Shown: positions 1 through 9,211 of the stretch, in pieces
How positions within the stretch are numbered: the stretch's first letter is position 1
Layout of the letters: the number at the start of each line of letters is the position of its first letter
Origin: RGIG3159 sp034927685
GTDB taxonomy: Bacteria > Bacillota > Clostridia > Oscillospirales > Oscillospiraceae
Length of the DNA stretch: 64,000 nt
NCBI GenBank assembly: GCA_034927685.1
Contig: JAYFPO010000004.1
Location: forward strand, 34,248 to 98,247
Direction of reading: 5' to 3'
Notes under the pieces: model-generated
What the model was told of the DNA's origin: nothing
Database searches by the model: none
The model's input: the letters and a program-made list of their open reading frames with translations, nothing else
Translations under genes and position numbers: made by a program

Positions 1-1
1 T

Positions 2-703
2 GGTTGGACCTGGCTGGGTAACAAAGAAAATGGCGGCCTTGATTTCCTGCACTCTATGATGAATGGCCAAGATATGGATCTTGCCAATGACGCTGAGTGG
101 AATGAATTCCTTGATTGCTACGAAGACGTCCTCATGCCTTACGCGCAGGAAAATGCAATTACAACTGATAAATATACGGCTCGTGAAGCTTTCTACCTTG
201 GCAACTGTGCAATGCTCGTTGGTGAAGGTTCTTGGGAAACCCCGAGTATCCTGGAATACAACCCGGATCTGGCTGATCAGGTTTGCCAAAGCTATCTACC
301 GTATTCCAATGATGCTTCCAAGAACCATCTGATGACTGCGTATATGACTGCTGGTGTGATTGACAGCGGTGATGACGCAACCAATAAAGCGGCAAAAGAC
401 TTTTTGGCTTATATTGTCGACTCTGAAGATGCTCGTCTATGGCTGCAAGAGACGATGGGTTGTCCCACCGCTATCACCACGCTGAAAGCTAGCGACAATA
501 TGCCCAAGCTTGCACGTGATGTTGAAGAGCTCATGCAGTCTGGTAACTCTCGTATGGCGATGTACAAGTTCTATCCGGCCGCGATCCAAACAGACATCTC
601 CAATGCTTGGGGGCGCTTCGTTGGTAAGGACATCACCCGTGAAGAGTTTACTGCGCTTTATCAGGAAATCTTCAAGAACTATTCCGAAGGTATGTACAAC
701 TAA
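2..703 (+). CDS. Extracellular solute-binding protein, C-terminal part
   Basis: This is the C-terminal part, about 233 residues, of a substrate-binding protein of a sugar-type ABC importer. The frame is open to the left edge of the window, so the first in-window Met at 56 is internal and the lipoprotein signal is missing. The segments GEGSWETPSI and LWLQETMGCPTAIT look like the cleft and C-lobe of family 1 solute-binding proteins, which capture sugars outside the membrane and deliver them to a two-permease channel. The matching permeases would lie to the left. Base composition is clearly AT-richer than the genome after 4.2 kb. The substrate cannot be told from this fragment. Confidence 0.75.
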   Translation, partial: GWTWLGNKENGGLDFLHSMMNGQDMDLANDAEWNEFLDCYEDVLMPYAQENAITTDKYTAREAFYLGNCAMLVGEGSWETPSILEYNPDLADQVCQSYLPYSNDASKNHLMTAYMTAGVIDSGDDATNKAAKDFLAYIVDSEDARLWLQETMGCPTAITTLKASDNMPKLARDVEELMQSGNSRMAMYKFYPAAIQTDISNAWGRFVGKDITREEFTALYQEIFKNYSEGMYN

Positions 704-1614
704 TTTCTAAGTATTTCGCACAATTGTTTGGCTTCGGACAAGCAATGGGTACCACAACCAAGGCCGTTACAGATAAAAATAGTGCGCTCGCCAATGAATC
801 AGAATAATTTGGTTGCGGAGTTTCATTGAGAGGGTTAAGCCCCGAACGATGAAAAGTTGTGAATTGGCAAGATAGGCAGAGAACGATGGGCTCCAAAGGC
901 GACCTATTTCGTCGCATTGGAAATAGCGCATCAGAGATACCGTGAACCTTGCTTTTTCACGTGAGCATAGCAGTTGGTATGGTATCCGGACTGGCCAAAA
1001 GACAGTGATTGAACTTCGGGGGCTCCCTCCCGCAGAAACATCATGTCACCAGTCCGGATACCGATACCATGTATCGTGGTTGCCGCAATGATTCGTGCTT
1101 TACCTGCTATGCCTTTCGCCGGGTGAGGCATTTCCGATCATGAATGGTGCGTAATTGTACCATGGTATCAACGGTCAAACCATGGGCAAGAAGAAACCTG
1201 GGAATCTTGTAACTTAAATGCCAAATTGGCTCAAGTTCTACTTGTATTTTGTTTGTCGTGCCAAGCACGGCTGCTGTTCTTTTGTAAAAGTCTGAAAAGC
1301 CATTGTCATTCCTGTCGAGACAACGGGAAACATATCGGCAAGAACATTTCTTGCCATGCGAAGAATTGGAAAATCCTCCAACGGTATTATTTAGATGCTG
1401 CATCCATTGGGTGCGTCGCTCTTGTAACCTCGATCCATATAAATCGTTTGGTGGTATATATTGTGTAACGATACGGCATAGGGCTGTGGTTGGTCCCTCC
1501 CAAAAGCCGCAATTCGGTAGATATGTTTTACCAATTCACAGTTTTCCTTGCTGTGTTGTGTACCCCTGGAGAGGGGTCTAAAAATACTATTCTTTAAATA
1601 TAACGAGGTTAAAC
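704..1614. other. 0.9 kb without an intact gene
   Basis: No convincing reading frame is present. Only short overlapping open stretches occur on both strands. The minus strand between about 930 and 1360 gives protein-like pieces in different frames, for example RNVLADMFPVVS and GKARIIAATTIHGIGIR. This could be a decayed regulator or transporter gene, but I cannot name it. The composition is AT-rich like the flanking genes. Confidence 0.5.
1562..1577. promoter_or_regulatory. Palindrome upstream of the first cupin gene
   Basis: The perfect dyad ACCCCT-GGAG-AGGGGT lies 37 bases before the start codon. It sits where the spacer of a weak promoter would be: TTGTGT just upstream and an A/T-rich TAAAAA just downstream. 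It could be an operator or an mRNA hairpin. Confidence 0.35.
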
Positions 1615-2370
1615 ATGGATAATTTCTTAAAAGCAACCGCATTTTATAACGAAAGCCACAACGTTAAATACAATGAAAAGGGTGTGGATTCCTTCGAATT
1701 ACTGCCCGGAACACATTCCGAAGTTCGTGCGTTTAAGTATATTATGAAGGCCGGCAGTTCCATTACTCCGGAACTGTATGCAGATCAGTCCGTACTGTAT
1801 TTGTTTTCCGGCAAGGGCAAGGTGATTGTAAAAGACGAAAATTCCATCTATGATGTTGATGGTGTTGCTTTCTATGCGCCGAATTATGAAAAGTGCGCCT
1901 ATACCATTTTTGCACTTACGGATACGGAGTTTGTCCAGGTTCTGTCGCACATGGACTCCCACGATATGGAGCTGAAAGTGCGTTGCTCTCTGACACTGCC
2001 GTTTTTCCGCACCGAAGAACAGTGCGAACAATACGATCAGGATTGCAAAACCCCCGGCGCAATTTCCAGAACGGTTCTCTACGGCAAGTTTGACAGACTC
2101 GGCCGCCTTACCTGCGGCGTATGCGAATGTGCTTGCGGAGGTGGTACGATTGAAACTGGACATCCCGCTGTTCACCAATGGAACTACGCGCTTCAAGATG
2201 CAGACTATACTATGACAGTCGGTTCTGGCCCTAACATGCAGAGATTTACTCGCAAGGCCGGCGACTGGGACTTCATTCCAGCAGGTCCCGATCACAGCTT
2301 GACAGCAGTTCCAGGGAAAAAAATGCATTATATTTGGGTTGAGCAGAACGTCAACAAAAGAGGTCAATAA
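1615..2370 (+). CDS. Bicupin-like protein A, function unknown
   Basis: This 251-residue soluble protein has a two-cupin layout. The N-terminal part (about 40-120) carries a degenerate barrel with YLFSGKGKVIV. The C-terminal part (about 165-245) carries the typical cupin pattern: GHPAVHQWNY, then GDWDFIPAG, then DHSLTAVPG and HYIWVE. The histidines in these segments could bind a metal. The next gene, 12 bases downstream, is a clear paralogue, so the two probably form one operon and perhaps one complex. A ribosome binding site (GAGG) precedes the ATG. Cupins of this kind are often sugar isomerases or dioxygenase-like enzymes, but the substrate is not deducible here. Its position beside a sugar-binding protein hints at carbohydrate metabolism. 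Confidence 0.65.
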   Translation: MDNFLKATAFYNESHNVKYNEKGVDSFELLPGTHSEVRAFKYIMKAGSSITPELYADQSVLYLFSGKGKVIVKDENSIYDVDGVAFYAPNYEKCAYTIFALTDTEFVQVLSHMDSHDMELKVRCSLTLPFFRTEEQCEQYDQDCKTPGAISRTVLYGKFDRLGRLTCGVCECACGGGTIETGHPAVHQWNYALQDADYTMTVGSGPNMQRFTRKAGDWDFIPAGPDHSLTAVPGKKMHYIWVEQNVNKRGQ

Positions 2371-2382
2371 GGAGATTTTATT

Positions 2383-3237
2383 ATGAGCTATAAATATATT
2401 TCAAAAGCCGACGAAGAGAAGCCGTACGACTCAAACGGCGTTTCTTTTGTTCGTATGACAATTGATGATGATTTTAAAGAGCTGGATGAATACGGAATTG
2501 AATGGTATCGTGTAAATCTTAAATCTGGTGCTACCTATTCTCCTAAGCTTGAAAGCAACAAGGTTGTGCTGCTGATGTTCAACGGCAAACGCGCCTATAT
2601 CAATAATTGCGGACAAATTTTTGATGTGAAAGAGCCTGCGGTTTTTATTCCGGATTTTGACAAATATTATTACTTTGTCGGGGCGATCGAGGATACGGAA
2701 TTCATGATGGGGCTGGTCAATATGAACGATTGGGACTGGAGTAGATACAACCGCTCTCACAAGCACCTTCCGTTCTTTAATTGCTGCTCAATGGCAACTG
2801 AATATGGCCAGAGCTGTAAGTTAGAAGGCACTCATTCCTGGACGCTGCTGCAGGGAATGCAGTTGGGTCATTTGACAATTGGTGCCTGCCGTGCAATCGG
2901 GTCCGGCACACATGAAAACGGTCATCCTTCCCAGCAGCAGTGGAATTACATCGTCGGAAATTCTGATTTTAATCTTCTCGTTAAAAATAATGAAAGCATG
3001 GCGAATCCCGTTCCGGGTCTTGAGAATACTGTTAGTGTACCGCAGCTTCCGGGTGATTTTTCCCTAATATATGCTGGATGCGATCATGATTTAATTGCGC
3101 AGCCAAATAAAGAGGTGTTTTACCTCTGGGCAGAAACCTACACCGTTCAAGATTGCAGCCAATATTGGGAAGCAATCATCAGCAACAAAACGCCCAGTGA
3201 AGCTTATGAAGCCACAGTTAAAATGGGCTTGAAATAA
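2383..3237 (+). CDS. Bicupin-like protein B, paralogue of protein A
   Basis: This 284-residue protein has the same architecture as the gene before it. The shared motif reads ENGHPSQQQWNY, followed by GDFSLIYAGCDHDL and a final FYLWAE. In protein A the equivalents are ETGHPAVHQWNY, GDWDFIPAGPDHSL and HYIWVE. The strong Shine-Dalgarno AAGGAG fixes the start. A tail of about 35 residues after the second cupin is absent from protein A. Tandem duplication followed by divergence is the simplest history. The enzymatic role is unknown. Confidence 0.65.
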   Translation: MSYKYISKADEEKPYDSNGVSFVRMTIDDDFKELDEYGIEWYRVNLKSGATYSPKLESNKVVLLMFNGKRAYINNCGQIFDVKEPAVFIPDFDKYYYFVGAIEDTEFMMGLVNMNDWDWSRYNRSHKHLPFFNCCSMATEYGQSCKLEGTHSWTLLQGMQLGHLTIGACRAIGSGTHENGHPSQQQWNYIVGNSDFNLLVKNNESMANPVPGLENTVSVPQLPGDFSLIYAGCDHDLIAQPNKEVFYLWAETYTVQDCSQYWEAIISNKTPSEAYEATVKMGLK

Positions 3238-3321
3238 TAGAATAATAGCGATTTCTTTTCACAATTTCTGAAAATATTGATTGAATAGCGGATTCCAAAC
3301 AGCGAGTTCCGCGCTCCTTGT

Positions 3322-3363
3322 GCAAGACCAGTATAGCGCTCATAACCGCTATACTGGTCTTGC
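3322..3363. terminator. Perfect 17-bp hairpin after the cupin pair
   Basis: GCAAGACCAGTATAGCG is followed by an 8-base loop and its exact complement. It lies 85 bases after the second cupin stop codon. The T-run is weak, so termination is likely but not certain. Confidence 0.6.
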
Positions 3364-3794
3364 CATTAAAATGAAAATCAAGTCAAAGCTCCGGCGAAGT
3401 CGGATGCTTGAGCAAGAACTAAACCACCGTTCCCCCCGCGAAATGCCCAATTTTTGGCATAAAAAGCTGTTACCGCAGTCGATATTTTGTATCAACTGCG
3501 GTAACTGATTTGGTACGGGTAGAGATACGGGATTTAAAAGAATAAAAATCCGGAGCTTGCACACATATTCTATCTGCTTTTGGCTCTGTTCCGGCTATAT
3601 TTGGGGCCTCCACTTACGCCGCCATCGTATTTGTGCTAATTTGCTCAATGGCATTGCGAATACCTGCCTAGCTCGTCAGATCCGTAAACACTTCGACCAG
3701 CTGCCCTGATCTGTGAACGGCGATTCCTGCAAAACGGACAGATCTTTCCTCATGCTGTTATGGACGATATCCTCTACCATCCGGATGACAGGAT
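3364..3794. other. Intergenic DNA, no gene recognised
   Basis: There are short open frames on both strands with no coding character. The right end (from about 3,680) may hold frame-shifted remains of the recombinase gene that follows. Confidence 0.4.
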
Positions 3795-4039
3795 AATCTG
3801 CCGGACGAAGTGGTGGCGGATGTTGGGACACAGATGCAGACGATAAAGGCCGAAATCTCCGCGCTGGAGGCCACTGAACCACCAAAAGACTTCACAAGAG
3901 ACCAGGTTCGCGCCTGGCTGGATTCGCTGCGCGCTGCGCCGGATGATCGGGCCATCTCGCTGCTCGTGGCGCGTGTGGACGTAAAAAACAAGACCGAATT
4001 CGAAGTACAAAGTACCCTAAATTCGGTCTTGCGTGAAAA

Positions 4040-4061
<22 letters not shown>
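3795..4061 (+). pseudogene. 3' remnant of a large serine recombinase
   Basis: About 88 codons remain of what looks like the C-terminal tail of a large serine recombinase of the Firmicutes type. The coiled-coil stretch QMQTIKAEISALEA and the ending VDVKNKTEF..QSTLNSV..ENGCGG are characteristic of that tail. The frame is closed upstream by stops and the catalytic serine domain is absent, so this is a decayed gene. Its last codons and stop lie inside the tRNA-fMet gene on the other strand. That is what one expects if the element integrated into the 3' end of that tRNA. Only the tail is recognised, so the family call is an inference. Confidence 0.6.
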
Positions 4062-4115
<54 letters not shown>

Positions 4116-4143
4116 ATATTCGTGCACTTTAACGCGCTTGACT

Positions 4144-4172
4144 ATAATAGCACGGAGACTACAGTTTGTCAA
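4144..4172 (-). promoter_or_regulatory. Sigma-A promoter of tRNA-fMet
   Basis: TTGACA and TATTAT are separated by exactly 17 bases on the minus strand and point into the tRNA about 30 bases away. Confidence 0.85.
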
Positions 4173-4296
4173 TATGGCTTTTTGACTTTTTTCCTGGCAC
4201 TCTTCCATTTTGGCGTCCGGTGCGCTACAATGATGTTTGTTTGCAATTTTTCGTGCGGCTTATCCCGTGCTATTCTTCCCGCTCGGAGGTATTTTT

Positions 4297-5622
4297 ATGT
4301 TGCCAGATACGTTTCAGTCCCGCATGCGACGGCTGCTTGGCCCCGACTTTACCGCCTTTCTCGCCTCCTATGACCGTCCCCGGGCCGTCGCCCTGCGTCG
4401 CAATCCCCTGAAATCGGATTGCCTGCCGCCCTTTTCCCTCTCCCCCGTTCCCTGGGTGTCCGACGGCTTTTATTACGACCCTGCGCAGCGCCCGGGGCTT
4501 CACCCCTGGCATGACGCCGGGCTCTACTATCTCCAAGAGGCTAGCGCGATGGCTCCCGCCGCTCTGCTTAACCCACAGCCCGGCGAGACCGTCCTCGACC
4601 TCTGCGCAGCCCCGGGCGGAAAATCCACCCAGCTCGCCGCCATGCTCCGAGGACGCGGCTTGCTCGTCTGCAATGAAATCAGCCCCCAGCGGGCCAGGAT
4701 TCTCTCCCAGAATATGGAACGCATGGGAATTTCAAACGCGCTCGTTTTGAATGAGCGCCCGGCCCGGCTTGCGGAGCGTTTGCCGCGGGTCTTCGACCGC
4801 GTCCTCGTCGATGCGCCCTGCTCCGGCGAGGGTATGTTCCGTAAGGAGGCTGCCGCCGTCCAGGACTGGAGTGAGGAGACCGTGCGGATGTGCGCCAGAC
4901 GGCAGCGCGAGATTCTCGAGTCCGCCGCACAGACCGTCAAGGCCGGCGGATTTCTGGTCTACTCCACCTGCACCTTTGCCCCCGAAGAAAACGAGGGCGT
5001 CGTCTCCGCATTTCTCCACGACCACCCCGAATTCTCCCTGCCGGAGGTCGCCGCGCCATGGTTCTCGCCCGGGCGGCCCGACGCTGTCCCCGACCCCGCG
5101 CCGCACCTCGCGCGGACCTTTCGCTTATTTCCTCATCTGCTGCGCGGCGAGGGACACTTTGCGGCAGTTCTGCAATATAATGGTACGGAAGCTTCTTTCT
5201 TACCCATGACGCCGGCGTTCGCGACGCCGCCCGAACTGACCGATTTTCTCCGGGACACTGACATAGCCCTGCCTGATGGTACGCTTCTCGCCTTCGGCGC
5301 GCAGCTTTTCCTCGCGCCGGCACATCTGCCCCCGCTGCACGGCCTGCGCGTGCTGCGGCCCGGTCTCTGCCTGGGCGCGTGTAGAAAGGGCCGCTTTGAA
5401 CCGGACCACGCCCTGGCCCTCTTTCTGAAGGACTCCGCCTCTGTCGCCGACTTTCCCCCGGATTCCACGGAAATCGCCCGCTTTCTTCGCGGCGAAACCC
5501 TTCCGTGCCTTCAAACTGGCTGGACGCTGGTCGAAGCAGGCGGGCTCTCGCTCGGCTGGGCGAAGGGCTCCGGCGGCGTGCTCAAGAATCACTACCCCAA
5601 AGGCCTGCGACACTCATCCTGA
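4297..5622 (+). CDS. RsmF/RsmB-type rRNA cytosine-C5 methyltransferase
   Basis: This 441-residue S-adenosylmethionine-dependent enzyme should methylate a cytosine of 16S rRNA. The SAM site LDLCAAPGGKS, the DAPCSGEGMFR motif and the catalytic-cysteine motif YSTCTFAPEENE are all present in the N-terminal 250 residues. The rest matches the C-terminal RNA-binding extension of RsmF-type proteins. The frame is open further upstream, but the GGAGG six bases before the ATG chosen here decides the start. The two motif cysteines are those expected of the NOL1/NOP2/Sun family. The exact target base is inferred, not seen. Confidence 0.88.
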   Translation: MLPDTFQSRMRRLLGPDFTAFLASYDRPRAVALRRNPLKSDCLPPFSLSPVPWVSDGFYYDPAQRPGLHPWHDAGLYYLQEASAMAPAALLNPQPGETVLDLCAAPGGKSTQLAAMLRGRGLLVCNEISPQRARILSQNMERMGISNALVLNERPARLAERLPRVFDRVLVDAPCSGEGMFRKEAAAVQDWSEETVRMCARRQREILESAAQTVKAGGFLVYSTCTFAPEENEGVVSAFLHDHPEFSLPEVAAPWFSPGRPDAVPDPAPHLARTFRLFPHLLRGEGHFAAVLQYNGTEASFLPMTPAFATPPELTDFLRDTDIALPDGTLLAFGAQLFLAPAHLPPLHGLRVLRPGLCLGACRKGRFEPDHALALFLKDSASVADFPPDSTEIARFLRGETLPCLQTGWTLVEAGGLSLGWAKGSGGVLKNHYPKGLRHSS

Positions 5623-5892
5623 CATAGTTCGGCGTATTTTCCCGTATTCCGACTGTTTTTTCATTGAAATTGCCCGTCTCCGTCGGGTTCTTGTTGCTGA
5701 TTTGTAATTTTTTCTTTACTTTTTCTTAAGAGTGTGGTAGTCTAAGCTATAGTATAATTTTACATTTTGGGCGCCATGTGCGCTCTTTGCGGCACAGCTG
5801 CGGTGTTTTTCCATTTTGTATGGAAAAACACCATAAATTCCCTTTGCTGTTTCGCGCTTTTTTGCACATACTGGGTCAAAAGAGGGTATTAC

Positions 5893-7176
5893 ATGATTAG
5901 GTATATGATTCAGGGCGGCGCGCCTCTTCGCGGTTCCGTCTCAATTTCTGGTGCCAAAAACGCCGCCGTCGCCATACTCCCCGCAGCTCTGCTCGTCAGC
6001 GGCATTTGCCGTCTCGACAACGTCCCGGATATCTCCGACGTTCGGCTTCTCCTTGATATTTTAAGCGACATGGGCGCAAAAGTCCGCCGACTGTCCCCCA
6101 ACAGTCTGGAAATCGACTGCTCCCGTGTGCGCAACACCATTGCCCCCATCGAGTTGGTGCGCCGTATCCGTGCCTCCTATTACCTGATCGGCGCTGAGCT
6201 GGGTCGTTTTGGCTCCGCCAAGGTTGCCCTGCCCGGCGGCTGCAATTTCTCGGTGCGACCCGTCGACCAGCACATCAAGGGCTTTGAGGCGATGGGCGCC
6301 GAGGTTACGCTTGAAAACGGTTACGTTGTGGCCAAGGGCCATCTGACCGGCGGCCATATCTTCCCCGACATGGTCTCCGTCGGCGCCACCATGAACATCA
6401 TGATCGCCGCCGTACTGGCCAGCGGGATGACCATTATCGAAAACTGTGCCAAAGAACCCCATGTTGTGGATCTGGCCAACTTCCTCAATTCCATGGGCGC
6501 CAACATCTCCGGCGCCGGTACCGACACCATTAAGATTCGCGGCGTTCGCGCGCTGCACGGCGGCTCCTACGCCATTATCCCCGACCAGATCGAGGCCGGC
6601 ACCTATATGGCCGCCGCCGCCGCCACCGGAGGCGACGTGCTGGTACGGAACATTATCCCCCGTCACATGGAGTGCATCACCGCCAAGCTGCGGGAGATGG
6701 GTGCGTGGATCACCGAATTTGATGACTCTCTGCGCATCCAACGGTCGGCTCCTCTGCGCCCCACCAAGGTGAAAACCATGCCGTATCCCGGCTTCCCCAC
6801 GGATATGCAGCCCCAGATTGCCGTCTGTATGGCGTTGGCCCGAGGCGTCAGCATCATCACCGAAGGTATCTACGACACACGTTTCCGTTATACCGCGGAG
6901 CTGAACCGCATGGGCGCCTCCATTCAGGTGGACACCAAGCTCGCCGTTCTCAATGGCGTCGACGCGCTCCATGGCTGTTCCGTCCGGGCTTTTGACCTGA
7001 GGGCCGGCGCGGCCATGGTCATCGCCGGTCTGGCCGCCGAGGGTGTTACTGTGGTGGAGGATGTCCACTATATTGAGCGTGGCTACGAGGATCTGGTTGG
7101 CAAGCTCCGTGCCTTGGGGGCCGTCATTACCAGAATTGAGACACCGGACGTCCAGCAAACCCAGCAAGTAGGTTGA
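5893..7176 (+). CDS. murA: UDP-N-acetylglucosamine 1-carboxyvinyltransferase
   Basis: MurA transfers enolpyruvate from PEP to UDP-GlcNAc, the first committed step of peptidoglycan synthesis in the cytoplasm. The 427-residue length is typical. Lys22 in SGAKNAA and the catalytic cysteine (Cys117, in LPGGC before RPVDQH) are present, so the enzyme should be fosfomycin-sensitive by family rules. The frame continues upstream, but AGAGGG precedes this ATG and the protein then starts just as known MurA proteins do. A very strong hairpin terminator follows. A TATAAT at 5753 may belong to its promoter, without a good -35. Confidence 0.95.
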   Translation: MIRYMIQGGAPLRGSVSISGAKNAAVAILPAALLVSGICRLDNVPDISDVRLLLDILSDMGAKVRRLSPNSLEIDCSRVRNTIAPIELVRRIRASYYLIGAELGRFGSAKVALPGGCNFSVRPVDQHIKGFEAMGAEVTLENGYVVAKGHLTGGHIFPDMVSVGATMNIMIAAVLASGMTIIENCAKEPHVVDLANFLNSMGANISGAGTDTIKIRGVRALHGGSYAIIPDQIEAGTYMAAAAATGGDVLVRNIIPRHMECITAKLREMGAWITEFDDSLRIQRSAPLRPTKVKTMPYPGFPTDMQPQIAVCMALARGVSIITEGIYDTRFRYTAELNRMGASIQVDTKLAVLNGVDALHGCSVRAFDLRAGAAMVIAGLAAEGVTVVEDVHYIERGYEDLVGKLRALGAVITRIETPDVQQTQQVG

Positions 7177-7181
7177 TTCAT

Positions 7182-7227
7182 AAAAATAGCGCTGCCGCAA
7201 AATGTTTTTTGCGGCAGCGCTATTTTT
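7182..7227. terminator. Bidirectional terminator between murA and pyrI
   Basis: Perfect 21-bp stem (AAAAATAGCGCTGCCGCAAAA and its complement) with a TGTT loop. The A/T ends serve both the rightward murA transcript and the leftward pyr operon. Confidence 0.92.
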
Positions 7228-7645
7228 ATTTTCCCGCGATGGTGTCGCAGTAGATGCAGCGGTAGACGCCTTTTTCGCGATCCGTGAGGTGGAACACCTG
7301 CTTTAATTCCTGTTCTGTGGAGGTGATGCAGCGGGGATTCTTGCAGCGAACAATTCCGGTGATGGTCTCCGGGAGCTGCGGATGCAGCTTTTTGACCCGC
7401 TCGCCGTTCTCGATGATGTCCACGGTGATCTGCTGGGCGATGTACCCCAGCATCTCGTAGTTGAGGTCGATCAGCTCGCCGATTTTCAGAATGTCCTTTT
7501 TTCCGTACTTCTCACTGACCGCGTTCTTGATGAGCGCCACCTCGCAGTCCAGCTCCTCCAGCTTCAGGTAGCGGTACAGTTCCATACCGCGTCCGGCGGG
7601 GATGTGATCGATGACGACACCGTTGACGATGGTTCCAATAATCAT
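7226..7645 (-). CDS. pyrI: Aspartate carbamoyltransferase regulatory subunit
   Basis: This is the 139-residue regulatory chain that binds nucleotide effectors and joins PyrB trimers into the allosteric aspartate transcarbamoylase. The C-terminal zinc site is visible as CKNPRC and CIYC. The N-terminal VIDHIPAG segment belongs to the allosteric domain. It is the last gene of the leftward pyr operon, three bases after pyrB. Its stop codon lies in the shared terminator. Confidence 0.93.
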   Translation of the reverse strand: MIIGTIVNGVVIDHIPAGRGMELYRYLKLEELDCEVALIKNAVSEKYGKKDILKIGELIDLNYEMLGYIAQQITVDIIENGERVKKLHPQLPETITGIVRCKNPRCITSTEQELKQVFHLTDREKGVYRCIYCDTIAGK

Positions 7646-7648
7646 GGT

Positions 7649-8566
7649 TTATTGCACCTCCAGCAGTTTCAGGATCAGGGCCATGCGGACGAACTTGCCG
7701 TAGCGCACCTGCTTGAAGTAGCAGGCCCGGGGGTCCTGGTCGATTTCGGTGGAAATCTCATTGACGCGGGGCAGCGGATGGAGAATCGAGAGGTCCCGCT
7801 TTGCGGAAACCAGCTTGTCCTTTGTCAAAATGTAGCTGTCCTTCAGGCGGATATAGTCGGCTTCGTTGAAGAAGCGCTCCTTCTGCACCCGCGTCATATA
7901 GAGGATGTCCAGCTTCGGCATGGCATCCTCCAGGCTGCGCGTCTCCTCGAAGGGCACGCCGCCCATCTCGAGCACATCGGTGCGGACGTGTTCCGGGATG
8001 GCCAGCTCCTCCGGGGAGATCAGGACGAAGTCCACGCCCTCGTAGCGGGACATGGCGGAGATCAGGGAGTGTACCGTGCGTCCGAACTTCAGGTCGCCGC
8101 AGCAGCCCACGGTCAGGCGGTCCAGGCGGCCCTTCTCCCGCTTGATGGTCAGGAGATCGGTCAGGGTCTGGGTGGGGTGGTTATGGCCGCCGTCACCGGC
8201 GTTGACAACGGGAATCGAAACGCTCTGCGCAGCCACCATCGGCGCGCCCTCCTTGGGGTGGCGCATGGCGATGAGATCCGCGAAGCAGGCGACGGTTTTG
8301 GCCGTGTCGGCCACGCTTTCGCCCTTGGCGGCGGAGGAACTGGCGGCCTCCGAGAAGCCGATGACCTGACCGCCCAGGTCGAGCATGGCGGTCTCAAAGC
8401 TGAGCCGTGTCCGCGTGGACGGCTCGTAGAACAGTGTTGCCAGCTTCTTGCGGGCACACTTCCCGGCGTAGTTGTCGGGCCGTTCCATGATCTCCTCCGC
8501 CAGCGCCAGAATCTCGTCGATCTCTTGGCGGGAAAGATCGAGAATGTCGATCAAATCTTTTTTCAT
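7649..8566 (-). CDS. pyrB: Aspartate carbamoyltransferase catalytic subunit
   Basis: This 305-residue enzyme condenses carbamoyl phosphate with aspartate, the second step of UMP synthesis. The carbamoyl-phosphate loop STRTRLSFE and the HPLPR segment are intact. Its length is that of the E. coli-like class that works with PyrI, and pyrI follows directly. The start overlaps the pyrE stop by four bases, which suggests translational coupling. Confidence 0.95.
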   Translation of the reverse strand: MKKDLIDILDLSRQEIDEILALAEEIMERPDNYAGKCARKKLATLFYEPSTRTRLSFETAMLDLGGQVIGFSEAASSSAAKGESVADTAKTVACFADLIAMRHPKEGAPMVAAQSVSIPVVNAGDGGHNHPTQTLTDLLTIKREKGRLDRLTVGCCGDLKFGRTVHSLISAMSRYEGVDFVLISPEELAIPEHVRTDVLEMGGVPFEETRSLEDAMPKLDILYMTRVQKERFFNEADYIRLKDSYILTKDKLVSAKRDLSILHPLPRVNEISTEIDQDPRACYFKQVRYGKFVRMALILKLLEVQ

Positions 8567-9201
8567 TTGGCTCCTCCAATCCAGCTCTCATCCGCCGGGT
8601 TATCCCGGAAACGGAGCAACTTGTCCTGATCTGGTTCCTCGATATAGCGTTCCTTCGCGGCCACCGCGGCCACAGTATCCAGATCCGTCAGGCTGAAATT
8701 GACCACTCCCGCGGCCTCCAGCCGGTCGCGGCTCTTTTTCATGCCGTAGGTGAAGATGCTGACGATACCCAGCACCTCGGCCCCGGCCTCCCGCAGCACG
8801 TCCACGACCTCGAGGACGCTGCCGCCTGTGGAAATGAGATCCTCCACCACCACGACCTTTTGGCCGGGCAAAAGCCTGCCCTCAATCTGGTTCTTTCGCC
8901 CATGGTCCTTGGCGCCGGAGCGGACGTAGCCCATCGGCAGGCCCATCAGGTGCGCCGTGATGGCGGCGTGGGCAATGCCCGCCGTGGAAGTACCCATCAG
9001 CACCTCAGCCGCAGGGTAGTGTTCCCGGATCAGCACGGCCAGTCCGGTCTCCACGTCTGTGCGAATCGCCGGGTCCGAAAGGGTCAGGCGGTTGTCGCAG
9101 TAGATGGGGCTTTTGATGCCGCTGGCCCAGGTAAACGGCTCGTTCGGGCGGAGAAATACCGCCTTGATTTTGAGTAAATCCGTTGCGATCTGTTCTTTCA
9201 T
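8563..9201 (-). CDS. pyrE: Orotate phosphoribosyltransferase
   Basis: This 212-residue enzyme converts orotate and PRPP to orotidine monophosphate. The PRPP loop VVVEDLISTGGS is intact. The frame is open well upstream into pyrF, but MKEQ preceded by GGAGG is the natural start. It lies between pyrF and pyrB in the leftward operon. Confidence 0.93.
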   Translation of the reverse strand: MKEQIATDLLKIKAVFLRPNEPFTWASGIKSPIYCDNRLTLSDPAIRTDVETGLAVLIREHYPAAEVLMGTSTAGIAHAAITAHLMGLPMGYVRSGAKDHGRKNQIEGRLLPGQKVVVVEDLISTGGSVLEVVDVLREAGAEVLGIVSIFTYGMKKSRDRLEAAGVVNFSLTDLDTVAAVAAKERYIEEPDQDKLLRFRDNPADESWIGGAK

Positions 9202-9211
9202 GGTTGCCTCC

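Noticed and set aside
704..1614. Small open frames on both strands considered as real genes
   Set aside because: They overlap each other, lack ribosome sites and change frame every 60-100 codons; at most they are remains of a decayed gene.
6061..7200. Minus-strand open frame of 379 codons opposite murA
   Set aside because: Antisense shadow with His/Gly-rich low-complexity translation; it starts inside the bidirectional terminator.
7382..8629. Plus-strand open frame of 415 codons opposite pyrB and pyrI
   Set aside because: Runs through two certain genes on the other strand and has no start signal.
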